Shown: one piece after another, positions 27,787 to 35,803 of the stretch
Position numbering within the stretch: position 1 is the first letter of the stretch
How the letters are laid out: each line of letters opens with the position of its first letter
Assembly (NCBI RefSeq): GCF_003946325.1
Contig: NZ_RHNT01000015.1
Span: forward strand, 1 to 46,025
DNA from: Companilactobacillus furfuricola
GTDB lineage: Bacteria; Bacillota; Bacilli; Lactobacillales; Lactobacillaceae
Length of the DNA: 46,025 bases
Direction: 5' to 3'
Program-made: the position numbers and the translations under genes
The notes under the pieces: generated by a model
Database searches by the model: none
What the model saw: the letters and a program-made list of their open reading frames with translations, nothing else
What the model was told of the DNA's origin: nothing

Positions 27787-28131
27787 CTACATCATTCCAT
27801 TCATACCACTTAAACCGCCGGCATATTGACCAAGCTTGTTCTTTTGATCTTCCATCATCTTATCATTAGCATCATTCAAAGCCATGATCACCATATCTTG
27901 CAATGTGTCTGGATCATCTGGATCGATCAATTTTTCTGCGATCTTAAGGTCTGTGATCTTTCTTTCGCCGTTCATTTTAACGGTTACAAGATCTCCAGCT
28001 GCCTTGCCAACGTATTCAGCGTTTTTAAGTTCATTTTGTGCTTCTTGTACTTGTTGTTGCATCTTTTGAGCTTGGCGCATTAAGTCTGCCATATTTCCGC
28101 CCATATTTCCAAAACTTGGTCCCTTACTCAT
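27787..28131 (-). CDS. ebfC: Nucleoid-associated protein EbfC (YbaB/YaaK)
   Basis: A 114-residue DNA-binding dimer of the YbaB/EbfC family. The N-terminus is rich in Gly and Met ([24 protein letters not shown]) and leads into the tweezer-shaped fold with [16 protein letters not shown]. It is coded between dnaX and recR, the usual place, and probably shares their transcript. Confidence 0.96.
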   Translation of the reverse strand: MSKGPSFGNMGGNMADLMRQAQKMQQQVQEAQNELKNAEYVGKAAGDLVTVKMNGERKITDLKIAEKLIDPDDPDTLQDMVIMALNDANDKMMEDQKNKLGQYAGGLSGMNGMM

Positions 28132-28144
28132 AATCTAGTTCCTC

Positions 28145-29863
28145 CTAGTCGTTTTTGATATCAACATTATCTTCACCAAACAAGTTTACTGCTTCATCAA
28201 CTGCTTTGTCCGATTTTGTTGCCTCTGGTTTAGATTTTACATCGTTATTCTTATCTAAATCAATGTTATTGGTAATATATTCTTTTCTAATTACTGGCCA
28301 CTGTTCTTTCGGCACCATGACAATCTGGCAGTCTTTCTTCAAAAGCTTGCTGACGTCGGCAGTCAGTGAATCTAATAAATCTTGATCTTCTTGAGCTTGT
28401 TCAAACCACATGGGGTAATCAAAAGCCATCACGATACCATCAGGACTAGCAGCAACAGGTTCAGAAACTTTCATCATTGCCCTTTGAGTAACGGATAACA
28501 TGTTCATCACATCCGGCCAAATATCTTTTGCACTGTTTAGATCGCCTTTAGTCGCATTTCCTAAAACATTGTAAATCGCTGTCTTATTCAAATGTGTCTT
28601 CTGAGCTTTGTGCTTAGGTTTAGCCTTTTCAGTTGGACGACTGGCGACACCATTAGCTGAAAGATTTTTGATCTCCGACTTAAGTTTAGAAACTTCATCG
28701 CTCAAACGGTCAACTTGCACGTTGTCGACGGGAGTTTGCTGACTAGCTGATTCCGAATCGGAAGCTGTCTCTGTTTGGATCTGTGGTTCACTGATCTTGA
28801 CGGTCAAGATCTCCATATAAACATCAGTTTGATTGGAATTCTTGAGGTTCTTTTGCGTACTGCTAACTTGATCAACGATGTAAAAAAGTCGCTCGTTATC
28901 AAACTTGTTAGCGATCGCAAGCATTTCTTGATTCATGATCGTCGAATCCATATTGTCAGACAGATCACTATTTGAGTTGTACAAGATCATATTCCGACAA
29001 ACGCGAATGATCATTTCCGTAAACCTAACAGCAGAACGTCCGCTAGCTAAAATATTGTACAAACTAGTTAACGCATCAGCTGGATTATTATCGGCCACAG
29101 CAGTCATATAAGATACAATTTGCTCATTACTCAAAGCCCCAGTGACTTCTTGAGCATTGTTCAAAGTTAACTTGTCATTACCGAAAGATAAAGCTTGATC
29201 CAAAATACTCAAGGCGTCACGCATCCCACCTTCAGCAGAAGCAGCGATGATATTTAATGCTTCTTCGTCATATTCGATCTGCTTATCGTTTAAGATCAAT
29301 TCCATCCGATCCAAAATATCTTGACGAGAGATCCGTCGAAAAGTAAAGCTTTGCGTTCTGGAAATAATCGTAGCTGGAATCTTTTGTGGTTCGGTCGTTG
29401 CTAAAATGAACATCACATTTGCTGGAGGTTCTTCCAAAGTCTTGAGTAAGGCATTGAAGGCTCCTTGAGAGAGCATGTGAACTTCATCGATTATATAAAC
29501 TTTGAATTTAGCTTCAGTTGGAGCGTATTTGACTTTATCGCGGATGTCACGGATCTCCTCGACACCGTTGTTGGAAGCAGCATCAATCTCGATGACATCG
29601 TTCAATCGATTCTCGTTAGCTGCCTGACAAATCTCGCATTCATTGCAAGGTTCACCATCTTGAGGATTCAAACAGTTAACTGCTTTGGCTAAGATCTTCG
29701 CACAGGAAGTCTTACCGGTCCCTCGTGGTCCACTAAATAAATAGGCATGGCTGGTCATATTACTTGCCACAGCGTTTCTCAATGTCTGTGTGATCACGTC
29801 TTGACCCACTACATCAGCAAAGGTCTGCGGGCGCCATACCCGATATAATGCTTGATATGCCAT
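28145..29863 (-). CDS. dnaX: DNA polymerase III subunits gamma/tau
   Basis: Clamp-loader ATPase, 572 residues. It has Walker A GPRGTGKTS near residue 45, a four-Cys zinc module (NCLNPQDGEPCNECEIC), Walker B IIDEVHML, and the SRC-like sensor ISRTQSF. The C-terminal tau region has a Gln/Ser-rich linker followed by a leucine-rich coiled stretch and a domain that binds PolC. I saw no slippery sequence that would make a shorter gamma form. It is the first gene of dnaX-ebfC-recR-yaaL. Confidence 0.98.
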   Translation of the reverse strand: MAYQALYRVWRPQTFADVVGQDVITQTLRNAVASNMTSHAYLFSGPRGTGKTSCAKILAKAVNCLNPQDGEPCNECEICQAANENRLNDVIEIDAASNNGVEEIRDIRDKVKYAPTEAKFKVYIIDEVHMLSQGAFNALLKTLEEPPANVMFILATTEPQKIPATIISRTQSFTFRRISRQDILDRMELILNDKQIEYDEEALNIIAASAEGGMRDALSILDQALSFGNDKLTLNNAQEVTGALSNEQIVSYMTAVADNNPADALTSLYNILASGRSAVRFTEMIIRVCRNMILYNSNSDLSDNMDSTIMNQEMLAIANKFDNERLFYIVDQVSSTQKNLKNSNQTDVYMEILTVKISEPQIQTETASDSESASQQTPVDNVQVDRLSDEVSKLKSEIKNLSANGVASRPTEKAKPKHKAQKTHLNKTAIYNVLGNATKGDLNSAKDIWPDVMNMLSVTQRAMMKVSEPVAASPDGIVMAFDYPMWFEQAQEDQDLLDSLTADVSKLLKKDCQIVMVPKEQWPVIRKEYITNNIDLDKNNDVKSKPEATKSDKAVDEAVNLFGEDNVDIKND

Positions 29864-29904
29864 ACTTTCTCCTAACTGTTTAATAGTAATGATTAAATTT
29901 TAAC

Positions 29905-29936
29905 ATAAAAAAACTCCTAACCGATTAGATTAGGAG
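29905..29936 (-). terminator. Terminator of the SRP RNA gene
   Basis: Minus-strand arms CTCCTAA/TTAGGAG with a nine-base loop and seven T after. It lies between ffs and dnaX. Confidence 0.8.
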
Positions 29937-29956
29937 GTTAATATTCATAACAAAAG

Positions 29957-30047
29957 GCACATGTTGCAACTTACTTAGTGCTGCTTTCTTCCGAACCTGA
30001 CACGATTCGTAAGAGCACCATTGCCCTAAGGCCTTTCGGCAATAACT
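29957..30047 (-). ncRNA. ffs: Signal recognition particle RNA (small bacterial form)
   Basis: The minus strand carries the conserved SRP domain GTCAGGTTCGGAAGAAAGCAG with its tetraloop, closed by pairing of flanking sequences into one long hairpin. The place between tadA and dnaX is the usual one in Firmicutes. With Ffh it targets nascent membrane proteins. The exact ends are estimated; a hairpin TTGCC/GGGCAA at the 5' side may be part of the transcript. Confidence 0.9.
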
Positions 30048-30073
30048 ATATTACTATAAAATCATCATTTATG

Positions 30074-30550
30074 CTACTTTTTACGACGAATTTCTCGAAA
30101 GAAATTTTGTAACATGGCTGCCGATTCATCCGCTAGCACCCCGCCTAAAAAGTCAGGATGATGATTGTATCTTTTCTCTTCAAATAAGTTGTTGATCGAG
30201 CCGACCGAGCCCGCTTTGGGATCAAATGCCCCAAAAACGACTTCTTCGATCCGGCTATTGATGATAGCCCCCGCACACATTGGACAAGGTTCCAAAGTCA
30301 CGAACAAACTACTATGCTCTAGTCGCCAGCTGCCGACTTTGGCACAAGCTTTTTGAATAGCAATGATCTCAGCATGTTTGATAGCGTCTTGTGTTTGTTC
30401 ACGCTCGTTATAGCCAACAGACAAGATCTCTGAAGTCGTGTTATCAACGATGATACAACCGATAGGTACTTCACCGTGCATTTGGGCAAGCTGTGCTTGA
30501 TCGAGTGCCATTTCCATAAAACTCTTGTTGATAGAATCTGAATAGTGCAT
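30074..30550 (-). CDS. tadA: tRNA-specific adenosine deaminase TadA
   Basis: Converts A34 of tRNA-Arg(ACG) to inosine. The 158-residue zinc deaminase has the active-site HAE (59-61) with the catalytic Glu, and PCPMC (Cys89 and Cys92) for zinc. It is directly upstream of the SRP RNA gene and dnaX. It starts two bases after the stop of a small hypothetical gene. Confidence 0.97.
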   Translation of the reverse strand: MHYSDSINKSFMEMALDQAQLAQMHGEVPIGCIIVDNTTSEILSVGYNEREQTQDAIKHAEIIAIQKACAKVGSWRLEHSSLFVTLEPCPMCAGAIINSRIEEVVFGAFDPKAGSVGSINNLFEEKRYNHHPDFLGGVLADESAAMLQNFFREIRRKK

Positions 30551-30552
30551 AT

Positions 30553-30855
30553 TTATCCTTCCGCTATTTCAGCTAGCTTATCGCTTAATTTTCCAGGTAG
30601 TTTAACTTCTGAAATTTTCTCTGTCGTCTTTTCAAAAATTTTGAATAAGATGCGAACTTGAAAATTCGATAAATTGTCGACAATTTCCAAGGCTTTCTTG
30701 TTGTTACCTAAATAGTGTTTAACGTATTTACGCAACTTCTTACGTTTCTTATTTACTTTGACTTTGCGAACAGTCTTAAAAGCCAACAAGCCAACGACAG
30801 CCAAACCTCCTGTAGCAACTGCTAAACCAATTCCGAGCAAAAGCTTCTTATCCAT
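30553..30855 (-). CDS. Small membrane-anchored protein of unknown function
   Basis: One hundred residues. Residues 4-26 form one hydrophobic segment rich in Gly and Ala, followed by a strongly basic stretch (KVKVNKKRKKLRKYVK), so a single anchor with the remainder in the cytoplasm is likely. The last 50 residues look helical. I do not recognise a family. It lies between a YbxB-like methyltransferase gene and tadA with tight spacing, so it is probably translated from the same message. Confidence 0.7.
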   Translation of the reverse strand: MDKKLLLGIGLAVATGGLAVVGLLAFKTVRKVKVNKKRKKLRKYVKHYLGNNKKALEIVDNLSNFQVRILFKIFEKTTEKISEVKLPGKLSDKLAEIAEG

Positions 30856-30869
30856 AATACTGCCCCCTG

Positions 30870-31472
30870 TTAGATCAATTTACTCTTAAGTATATAATAC
30901 CCCTTATCACGGGTGACGACTTCAACATTACCATAGGTTTCCTTCATCAACTTCTTAGCTGAAGGAGCGCCTTGTTTCTTCTGGATCACGATCCAAACTT
31001 CTCCGCTAGGTAGTAAATACTTTGAAGCCTCAGAAATTATACCAGATACTACTTCTTTACCGGCACGGATCGGTGGATTGGAAACAATCAGAGCAAATTT
31101 AGCGTCGACTTGTTCATACATGTTGGATTCAAAGATCTTAACATTGTCGATCTGATTAGTTTGGGCATTTTTCTTAGCAAGATCTAAAGCTCTTAAATTA
31201 ACATCTGTCATCGTAACTTGACGACTAGCTTGATCCTTTGCTAAAGAAAGTCCGATGGGGCCGTAACCACAGCCAACATCTAAAATATCGCCATTGGGAA
31301 CGTTGGAAAAATCAATTGCTTCGATCAAGACGCGTGATCCAAAATCGATCGTTTGTCGAGAAAAAACACCGCTGTCCGAGGTGAATTTTAAATTGTGACT
31401 ACGCAATGTAAAGTCGAAAGTCTTTAATTCATGTTCAAGATCGCTAGAATTCTCAAAATATTGATTAGCCAT
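30870..31472 (-). CDS. ybxB: Class I SAM-dependent methyltransferase (YbxB/RsmC-like)
   Basis: A 200-residue methyltransferase with the SAM-binding motif DVGCGYGPIGLSLA and the catalytic motif IVSNPPIRAGKEV, the latter typical of RsmC-type enzymes that methylate guanine in 16S rRNA. The target here is not proven. In B. subtilis ybxB follows rplL, as it does here, behind a terminator. Confidence 0.88.
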   Translation of the reverse strand: MANQYFENSSDLEHELKTFDFTLRSHNLKFTSDSGVFSRQTIDFGSRVLIEAIDFSNVPNGDILDVGCGYGPIGLSLAKDQASRQVTMTDVNLRALDLAKKNAQTNQIDNVKIFESNMYEQVDAKFALIVSNPPIRAGKEVVSGIISEASKYLLPSGEVWIVIQKKQGAPSAKKLMKETYGNVEVVTRDKGYYILKSKLI

Positions 31473-31497
31473 TAGTTTCTCCTAAGTAATTTTGGGT

Positions 31498-31522
31498 AAA
31501 AAAAAATCCTCTTTCGAGGATT
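31498..31522 (-). terminator. Terminator of rplJL
   Basis: Minus-strand arms AATCCTC/GAGGATT with loop GAAA and about nine T after. It separates rplL from ybxB. Confidence 0.85.
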
Positions 31523-31540
31523 AATTTTAACATAAATGAA

Positions 31541-31909
31541 TTACTTCAATGTAACTGTTGCGCCAACAGCTTCAAGTTTTTCTTTCATTTCGTCAGCGTC
31601 AGCCTTAGCAACGCCTTCTTTGATAACCTTAGGTGCGCCATCAACTAAGTCTTTTGAGTCTTTCAAGCCAAGTCCTGTGATACCACGAACTTCCTTGATA
31701 ACCTTAACTTTTTCTTGTCCTGCTTCTGTCAACTCAACGTCAAATGAGTCTTTTTCAGCACCGGCGTCTCCACCAGCAGCACCTGCAGCAGCAACTGGTG
31801 CAGCAGCAGTAACGTCAAATTCGTCTTCGATAGCCTTAACTAAGTCGTTTAGTTCAAGGATTGATGCATCTTTTAATTGGTCAATAATTGCTTGTGTATC
31901 TAAAGCCAT
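31541..31909 (-). CDS. rplL: 50S ribosomal protein L7/L12
   Basis: Stalk protein that recruits translation GTPases. From the ATG at 31909, placed by GGAGG eight bases upstream, it has 122 residues; a TTG at 31924 would overlap that site. The N-terminal dimer domain, the Ala/Gly-rich hinge ([18 protein letters not shown]) and the C-terminal [22 protein letters not shown] are clear. It follows rplJ in the L10 operon. Confidence 0.99.
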   Translation of the reverse strand: MALDTQAIIDQLKDASILELNDLVKAIEDEFDVTAAAPVAAAGAAGGDAGAEKDSFDVELTEAGQEKVKVIKEVRGITGLGLKDSKDLVDGAPKVIKEGVAKADADEMKEKLEAVGATVTLK

Positions 31910-31957
31910 TTTAAAATCCTCCAAATTTAATTGTTTTATTTAATGTTATTTTGTAAA

Positions 31958-32464
31958 TTAAGCAGCTGGTTCGTCGTCTTTCTTGTCGGCAATAGCCTTT
32001 ACAGTCATTGCGAAGTCGCGAACTGGAGCTTGTAATACAGATACCAACATTGAGAGTAAACCGTCTCTTGATGGTAATGTTGCAAGACTTTGAATTTCTT
32101 CAAGTGTAGCAACTTTGCCTTCGATCATTCCACCCTTGATTTCAACGGCTTCAACATCTTTAGCATATTTAGCAGCAACTTTAGCTGGGGCAACTGGATC
32201 TTCTTCAGAGAAGGCAATTGCTGTAGGACCTACGAACAAGTCTTCGATTCCTTCGATACCAGCAGCATCAGCAGCACGTCTCAAGATTGTATTCTTGACA
32301 ACTTTCATTGATGCACCTTGCTCACGTAATTCAGCACGCATGTTAGTAGCTTCTTCAACAGTTAAACCTAAGTAGTCAACTACGACAACTGATTTAGCGT
32401 CTTTTAAGTTCTTAACAACGGCATCAACTTCTGCTTGTTTCTTGTCTAAAACTTCTTGTTTCAT
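31958..32464 (-). CDS. rplJ: 50S ribosomal protein L10
   Basis: Base of the L12 stalk, 168 residues. The RNA-binding N-terminal domain includes SVVVVDYLGLTVEEATNMRAELRE and VVKNTILRRA; the C-terminal helix that binds L12 dimers follows. An L10 leader structure precedes it, which in Firmicutes binds the L10-L12 complex and adjusts expression. Confidence 0.99.
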   Translation of the reverse strand: MKQEVLDKKQAEVDAVVKNLKDAKSVVVVDYLGLTVEEATNMRAELREQGASMKVVKNTILRRAADAAGIEGIEDLFVGPTAIAFSEEDPVAPAKVAAKYAKDVEAVEIKGGMIEGKVATLEEIQSLATLPSRDGLLSMLVSVLQAPVRDFAMTVKAIADKKDDEPAA

Positions 32465-32518
32465 CTTTACGTTTCACCTCCATAATTATTTTAGTTATCT
32501 CTACACGGCTTAAAAATA

Positions 32519-32622
32519 ATAAAATCTCTGCACCCGAAAGAGCGCAGAGATTATTTAACAATCTTCTGGCCTCGGCAGGATATTAAGACTTTCATCACCT
32601 GAGTCTTCGGTAGAAATCAACT
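32519..32622 (-). promoter_or_regulatory. L10 leader (autoregulatory RNA)
   Basis: The minus strand has the conserved L10-leader order: a CCGAAGACTCAGG arm, a CCTGCCGAGG segment and a terminator-like hairpin AATCTCTGC/GCAGAGATT followed by TTTATT. It lies just upstream of rplJ, where the L10-L12 complex binds in other Firmicutes. Confidence 0.88.
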
Positions 32623-32661
32623 ATTGTAATTTATCATCATTTTGGTAATTAGTCAATAAGA

Positions 32662-33342
32662 TTATGCGTTAATCTTAAGACCAGGGCCAAATGTTGAAGT
32701 CATATTAACACTTGTAACATATGCACCCTTCAATGATGCTGGACGAGCCTTCAAAATAGCATCGTACAATGCATCAAAGTTTTCTGCGATCTTAGCAGCA
32801 TCAAATGAAGCCTTACCAATTGGTGCGTGAATCAATCCGTTAGGATCAACACGGTAGGCAACTTGTCCAGCTTTGATGTCGTTAACAGCCTTTTCAACGT
32901 CCATTGTAACTGTACCAGTCTTAGGGTTAGGCATTAAGCCTTTAGGTCCAAGTACACGACCTAAACGTCCAACCTTAGCCATCATTGGTGGTGTAGCAAC
33001 AGCAACATCAAAGTCTAACCAACCATCTTGAATCTTTTCAACGAGGTCGTCAGAACCAACAACGTCAGCACCAGCAGCTTCAGCAGCTTTAGCTTGGTCA
33101 CCTTCAGCGAAGACGATAACCTTTGAAGTCTTACCTGTACCGTTTGGTAGCACAATTGCGCCACGAATTTGTTGGTCAGCTTGTTTAGGATCTACATCCA
33201 AGTTAATAGCAACTTCGATTGTTGAGTCGAATTTTGCGTAATCAATTTTCTTAAGTAATTCAGCAGCTTCTTCAGCAGAGTAAGTCTTTGACTTATCTAA
33301 GCCTTTGACTGCGTCCATATATTTTTTTCCATGCTTAGCCAT
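32662..33342 (-). CDS. rplA: 50S ribosomal protein L1
   Basis: rRNA-binding protein of the L1 stalk, 226 residues. The family signature is in [26 protein letters not shown]1 also represses its own operon by binding an mRNA site that imitates its rRNA site. Two similar hairpins precede rplA and rplK here. It has a GGAGG ribosome binding site. Confidence 0.99.
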   Translation of the reverse strand: MAKHGKKYMDAVKGLDKSKTYSAEEAAELLKKIDYAKFDSTIEVAINLDVDPKQADQQIRGAIVLPNGTGKTSKVIVFAEGDQAKAAEAAGADVVGSDDLVEKIQDGWLDFDVAVATPPMMAKVGRLGRVLGPKGLMPNPKTGTVTMDVEKAVNDIKAGQVAYRVDPNGLIHAPIGKASFDAAKIAENFDALYDAILKARPASLKGAYVTSVNMTSTFGPGLKINA

Positions 33343-33362
33343 GCTAAGTTCCTCCTTGCTTT

Positions 33363-33397
33363 GTGGTCCATTGGAGATTTAGATTTTCTCCTCCCAC
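33363..33397 (-). promoter_or_regulatory. Possible L1-binding mRNA hairpin before rplA
   Basis: The minus strand reads GTGGGAGGAGAAAAT, then TCTCC, then GGACCAC, forming GTGG/CCAC closure with an internal GGAG/CTCC stem. The same order stands before rplK at 33896-33930. L1 sites are known in this operon; the assignment is by similarity of shape and place. Confidence 0.6.
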
Positions 33398-33444
33398 TTG
33401 TTAAGAATGTTTTCACACTCCTGTAAACTGTTAAAAAGTTAAGA

Positions 33445-33870
33445 CTAGTCTTTAACTTCGAAGCCCATACTTCTTGCAGTACCAGCAACCATACGCATTG
33501 CAGCTTCAACACTGGCAGCGTTTAGGTCTTTCATCTTGGTTTCAGCAATTTCGCGAACTTGATCTGATGTAACTGTAGCAACCTTGTTTGTGTTAGGTTC
33601 GCCAGAGCCACTATCAACGCCAGCAGCTTTCTTCAAAAGAACAGCTGCAGGTGGTGTCTTAGTAACGAAATCGAATGAACGATCTTCATAAACTGAGATA
33701 ACAACTGGAATGATCATTCCATGTTGATCTTGTGTACGTGCATTAAAATCTTTAGTAAATGCAACGATATTGATACCAGCTTGACCTAAAGCTGGACCAA
33801 CTGGTGGAGCTGGAGTAGCTTGACCAGCAGGTATTTGTAATTTAACGATATTTGCAACTTTTTTAGCCAC
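33445..33870 (-). CDS. rplK: 50S ribosomal protein L11
   Basis: Binds 23S rRNA at the GTPase centre, 141 residues. The N-terminal [23 protein letters not shown] and the C-terminal RNA-binding [17 protein letters not shown] are diagnostic. It is the first gene of rplK-rplA, with its own promoter and an L1-site-like hairpin upstream. Confidence 0.99.
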   Translation of the reverse strand: MAKKVANIVKLQIPAGQATPAPPVGPALGQAGINIVAFTKDFNARTQDQHGMIIPVVISVYEDRSFDFVTKTPPAAVLLKKAAGVDSGSGEPNTNKVATVTSDQVREIAETKMKDLNAASVEAAMRMVAGTARSMGFEVKD

Positions 33871-33895
33871 GAAAAATTACCTCCTCTTCCGTGAT

Positions 33896-33930
33896 GTGGT
33901 CTTGATGAGAATGTATATTTTCTCTCCCAC
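33896..33930 (-). promoter_or_regulatory. Possible L1-binding mRNA hairpin before rplK
   Basis: The minus strand reads GTGGGAGAGAAAAT, a loop, ATTCTC, then GACCAC, the same layout as at 33363-33397. It lies in the 5' leader of rplK, where L1 feedback is known to act in other bacteria. Confidence 0.6.
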
Positions 33931-33952
33931 AGTATGTGAAACATACCGTAAT

Positions 33953-33981
33953 AGTGTAGCATGCTAAAACTACGATATCAA
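33953..33981 (-). promoter_or_regulatory. Probable sigma-A promoter of rplK-rplA
   Basis: On the minus strand TTGATA (-35), 17 bases, TACACT (-10). It lies just after nusG and before the rplK leader hairpin. Confidence 0.65.
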
Positions 33982-33990
33982 TAAGAAATA

Positions 33991-34536
33991 TTATTGTTTG
34001 TCAACATCGTCAAAATTGACTTCGGCGTTCGTGTCACGTCCGAACATGTTAACTTGCACTTTCAATTTCATGTGTTCAGCATCAACTTCTGTGACCTTAC
34101 CGCTCATTTGTGCGAAGGCACCGTCAACGATAGTAACTGTTTCGCCAACTTCAAAGTCAGTATCATGATCACGAGCAGAAACGCCCATGTCATGTAGGAT
34201 GTGATCGATTTCTTCTGGTAGCAATGGTGCAGGCTTTGAACCTGAACCGTGGCTTCCAACGAATCCAGTAACACCTGGTGTATTACGTACCACGAACCAA
34301 GATTCATCAGACATAACCATTTCTACTAAAACGTAACCAGGGAAAGTCTTCTTCATTTCCGTCTTTTGTTTACCGTTCTTTGTTTCTGTTTCTTCGTCTT
34401 CAGGAACCACAGCACGGAAGATGTAGTCTTCCATACCCATTGATTGTGCACGAGATTCTAGATTCTCTTTAACTTTGTTCTCGTATCCAGAATAAGTGTG
34501 CAATACGTACCATTGTTTTTCGCCAGCTTCAGCCAT
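33991..34536 (-). CDS. nusG: Transcription elongation/antitermination factor NusG
   Basis: Binds RNA polymerase and couples it to other factors. It has 181 residues from the ATG at 34536, placed by GGAGG; the TTG at 34548 is part of that site. The N-terminal NGN domain starts KQWYVLHTYSGYENKVKENL and contains the FPGYVLVEM strand. The C-terminal KOW domain begins GETVTIVDGAFAQMSG. It lies behind secE, separated by a hairpin. Confidence 0.99.
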   Translation of the reverse strand: MAEAGEKQWYVLHTYSGYENKVKENLESRAQSMGMEDYIFRAVVPEDEETETKNGKQKTEMKKTFPGYVLVEMVMSDESWFVVRNTPGVTGFVGSHGSGSKPAPLLPEEIDHILHDMGVSARDHDTDFEVGETVTIVDGAFAQMSGKVTEVDAEHMKLKVQVNMFGRDTNAEVNFDDVDKQ

Positions 34537-34561
34537 AATTTCCTCCAAAAAATTTCAAAAT

Positions 34562-34585
34562 AAAAAACCTCGAACTACGTCCGAG
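34562..34585 (-). terminator. Terminator-like hairpin between secE and nusG
   Basis: Minus-strand arms CTCGGAC/GTTCGAG (one G-U pair) with loop GTA, then GG and six T. It lies between two genes usually transcribed together, so it may attenuate nusG. Confidence 0.7.
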
Positions 34586-34630
34586 ATTTCTGATTGGTAT
34601 TAGAATACCAGATTTTGTGTTAATTTTCAA

Positions 34631-34816
34631 TTATGATCCCATAATGAGCTTTTGCAAGATCAAGATGAGGACCCAGTCAACAATTGCGAAGAAGACAGCG
34701 TACATTAGAGATGTCATGATAACAGTCCAAGTATCTCTCCTGTTTTCTTTAAATGTTGGCCAAACAACCAATTTCATTTCTTTTTTAACACTGCCTAAAA
34801 ATCTAAAAAATCTCAT
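34631..34816 (-). CDS. secE: Preprotein translocase subunit SecE
   Basis: Small essential subunit of the SecYEG channel, 61 residues, with one transmembrane helix at the C-terminus (VIMTSLMYAVFFAIVDWVLILIL) behind the conserved VKKEMKLVVWPTFKE. The ATG at 34816 is chosen because GGAGGG stands just before it. It follows rpmG by 14 bases. Confidence 0.97.
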   Translation of the reverse strand: MRFFRFLGSVKKEMKLVVWPTFKENRRDTWTVIMTSLMYAVFFAIVDWVLILILQKLIMGS

Positions 34817-34830
34817 GTGACCCTCCAAAA

Positions 34831-34980
34831 TTAACGTGTTTCTTTATGTAATGTGTGCTTACCGCAATGCTTACAAAACTTCTTAACTTCAAGCCGTTCT
34901 GTCCGGTTTGGGTTCTCACTGATCGTGTAATTACGTGAGCCGCAAACGCTACATGCTAAAGCTACTTTTCTTAGTCCCAT
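34831..34980 (-). CDS. rpmG: 50S ribosomal protein L33
   Basis: Forty-nine residues from the ATG at 34980, the normal L33 length; the open frame extends upstream without family similarity. The zinc-ribbon pairs CSVCG and CKHCG are present, so this is the Cys-containing (C+) form. It is followed by secE and nusG, the common order. Confidence 0.95.
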   Translation of the reverse strand: MGLRKVALACSVCGSRNYTISENPNRTERLEVKKFCKHCGKHTLHKETR

Positions 34981-35071
34981 ATGTTTCACCATAACCTTCG
35001 TGCAAACTTTGCACAATTTAGCAGTTATCATTGTACCGTTGTTACATTGAAAAGTCCATTACTAAATACAA

Positions 35072-35680
35072 TTAATCTTTGGAACTATCTTCAGTTTCAA
35101 CTTTTTCTTCTTTATTCAAATTATTCATGATCTTAGCTTTACATCTACTAGCAGCACGAACCATTTGTTCTTCAGTAACATTATGTAAATCGCAAGCTTG
35201 CTTCATTGTTACATCACCTAGGACAACTAAAAAGGCTGCTAATTCTAAATCACTCAACCCTTCGACTAACTTCTCGATCTCCATGAGTAAATCCAAAGAT
35301 CTTGGAGCTGGTTCGTGTAAATAATTCAGTACTGACTCTCCATTTGCCAATAATTCTTCAAATGAACTAGCCTCTGCATTAATTTGTCGTTTGGCCGTTT
35401 GTTGTGCTCTAATCAAAGAAATAACGTGATGATTAAAGCGCATCTTAAAGAAATTTGCAAATCGGGAACCAAATCTGCCATCAAATGAACAGCAAGTTTC
35501 GTAACACACAATATATGACTCCTGGTACCAGTCACTTTGATCGTAACCATTCAGCCAGTACATCTTATACATATTATCAATCATTGGCTGATATTTTTTG
35601 ATCAGTTGATAAAGTGCATTCGAATCTTTTTGATCTCTAACTAGAATAATTAGTTCATCTTCTCTAAATGCGTTACTCAT
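35072..35680 (-). CDS. sigH: Sigma-H/ComX-like RNA polymerase sigma factor
   Basis: Alternative sigma factor of the SigH/ComX group, 202 residues from the ATG at 35680. Region 2 contains YQPMIDNMYKMYWLNGYDQSDWYQESYIVCYE; region 4 has the helix-turn-helix MKQACDLHNVTEEQMVRAASRCKAKI. In lactobacilli such factors are linked to competence genes. Position between rlmB and rpmG matches sigH in B. subtilis. A reading frame from a TTG at 35782 would begin upstream of the promoter, so it is rejected. No clear ribosome binding site precedes the ATG, which suggests low or regulated translation. Confidence 0.9.
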   Translation of the reverse strand: MSNAFREDELIILVRDQKDSNALYQLIKKYQPMIDNMYKMYWLNGYDQSDWYQESYIVCYETCCSFDGRFGSRFANFFKMRFNHHVISLIRAQQTAKRQINAEASSFEELLANGESVLNYLHEPAPRSLDLLMEIEKLVEGLSDLELAAFLVVLGDVTMKQACDLHNVTEEQMVRAASRCKAKIMNNLNKEEKVETEDSSKD

Positions 35681-35705
35681 AATATAAATGCTGGTTGTGT
35701 TCGTA

Positions 35706-35734
35706 TTTATAATGTACATGAGTAAAATAGTGAA
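35706..35734 (-). promoter_or_regulatory. Probable promoter of sigH
   Basis: On the minus strand TTCACT (-35), exactly 17 bases, TATAAA (-10). The transcript would start near 35700, about 20 bases before the ATG at 35680. Confidence 0.6.
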
Positions 35735-35753
35735 AAAAAGCGAACATAAGTTT

Positions 35754-35787
35754 ACAAAAAAACAGTTAGTCTTTTCAACCAACTGTT
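35754..35787 (-). terminator. Terminator of the gltX-region operon behind rlmB
   Basis: Minus-strand arms AACAGTT/AACTGTT with a 13-base loop that can pair further, followed by seven T. It lies about 17 bases after the rlmB stop. Confidence 0.75.
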
Positions 35788-35803
35788 AATTTTTCACTAT
35801 AAA

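Noticed and set aside
28145-29863. Internal frameshift site in dnaX to make a shorter gamma subunit.
   Set aside because: No A6G-type slippery site with a following hairpin was found by eye.
35681-35782. N-terminal extension of the SigH-like protein from a TTG.
   Set aside because: It would begin upstream of the likely promoter and within the rlmB terminator, and the added hydrophobic part is not family-like.
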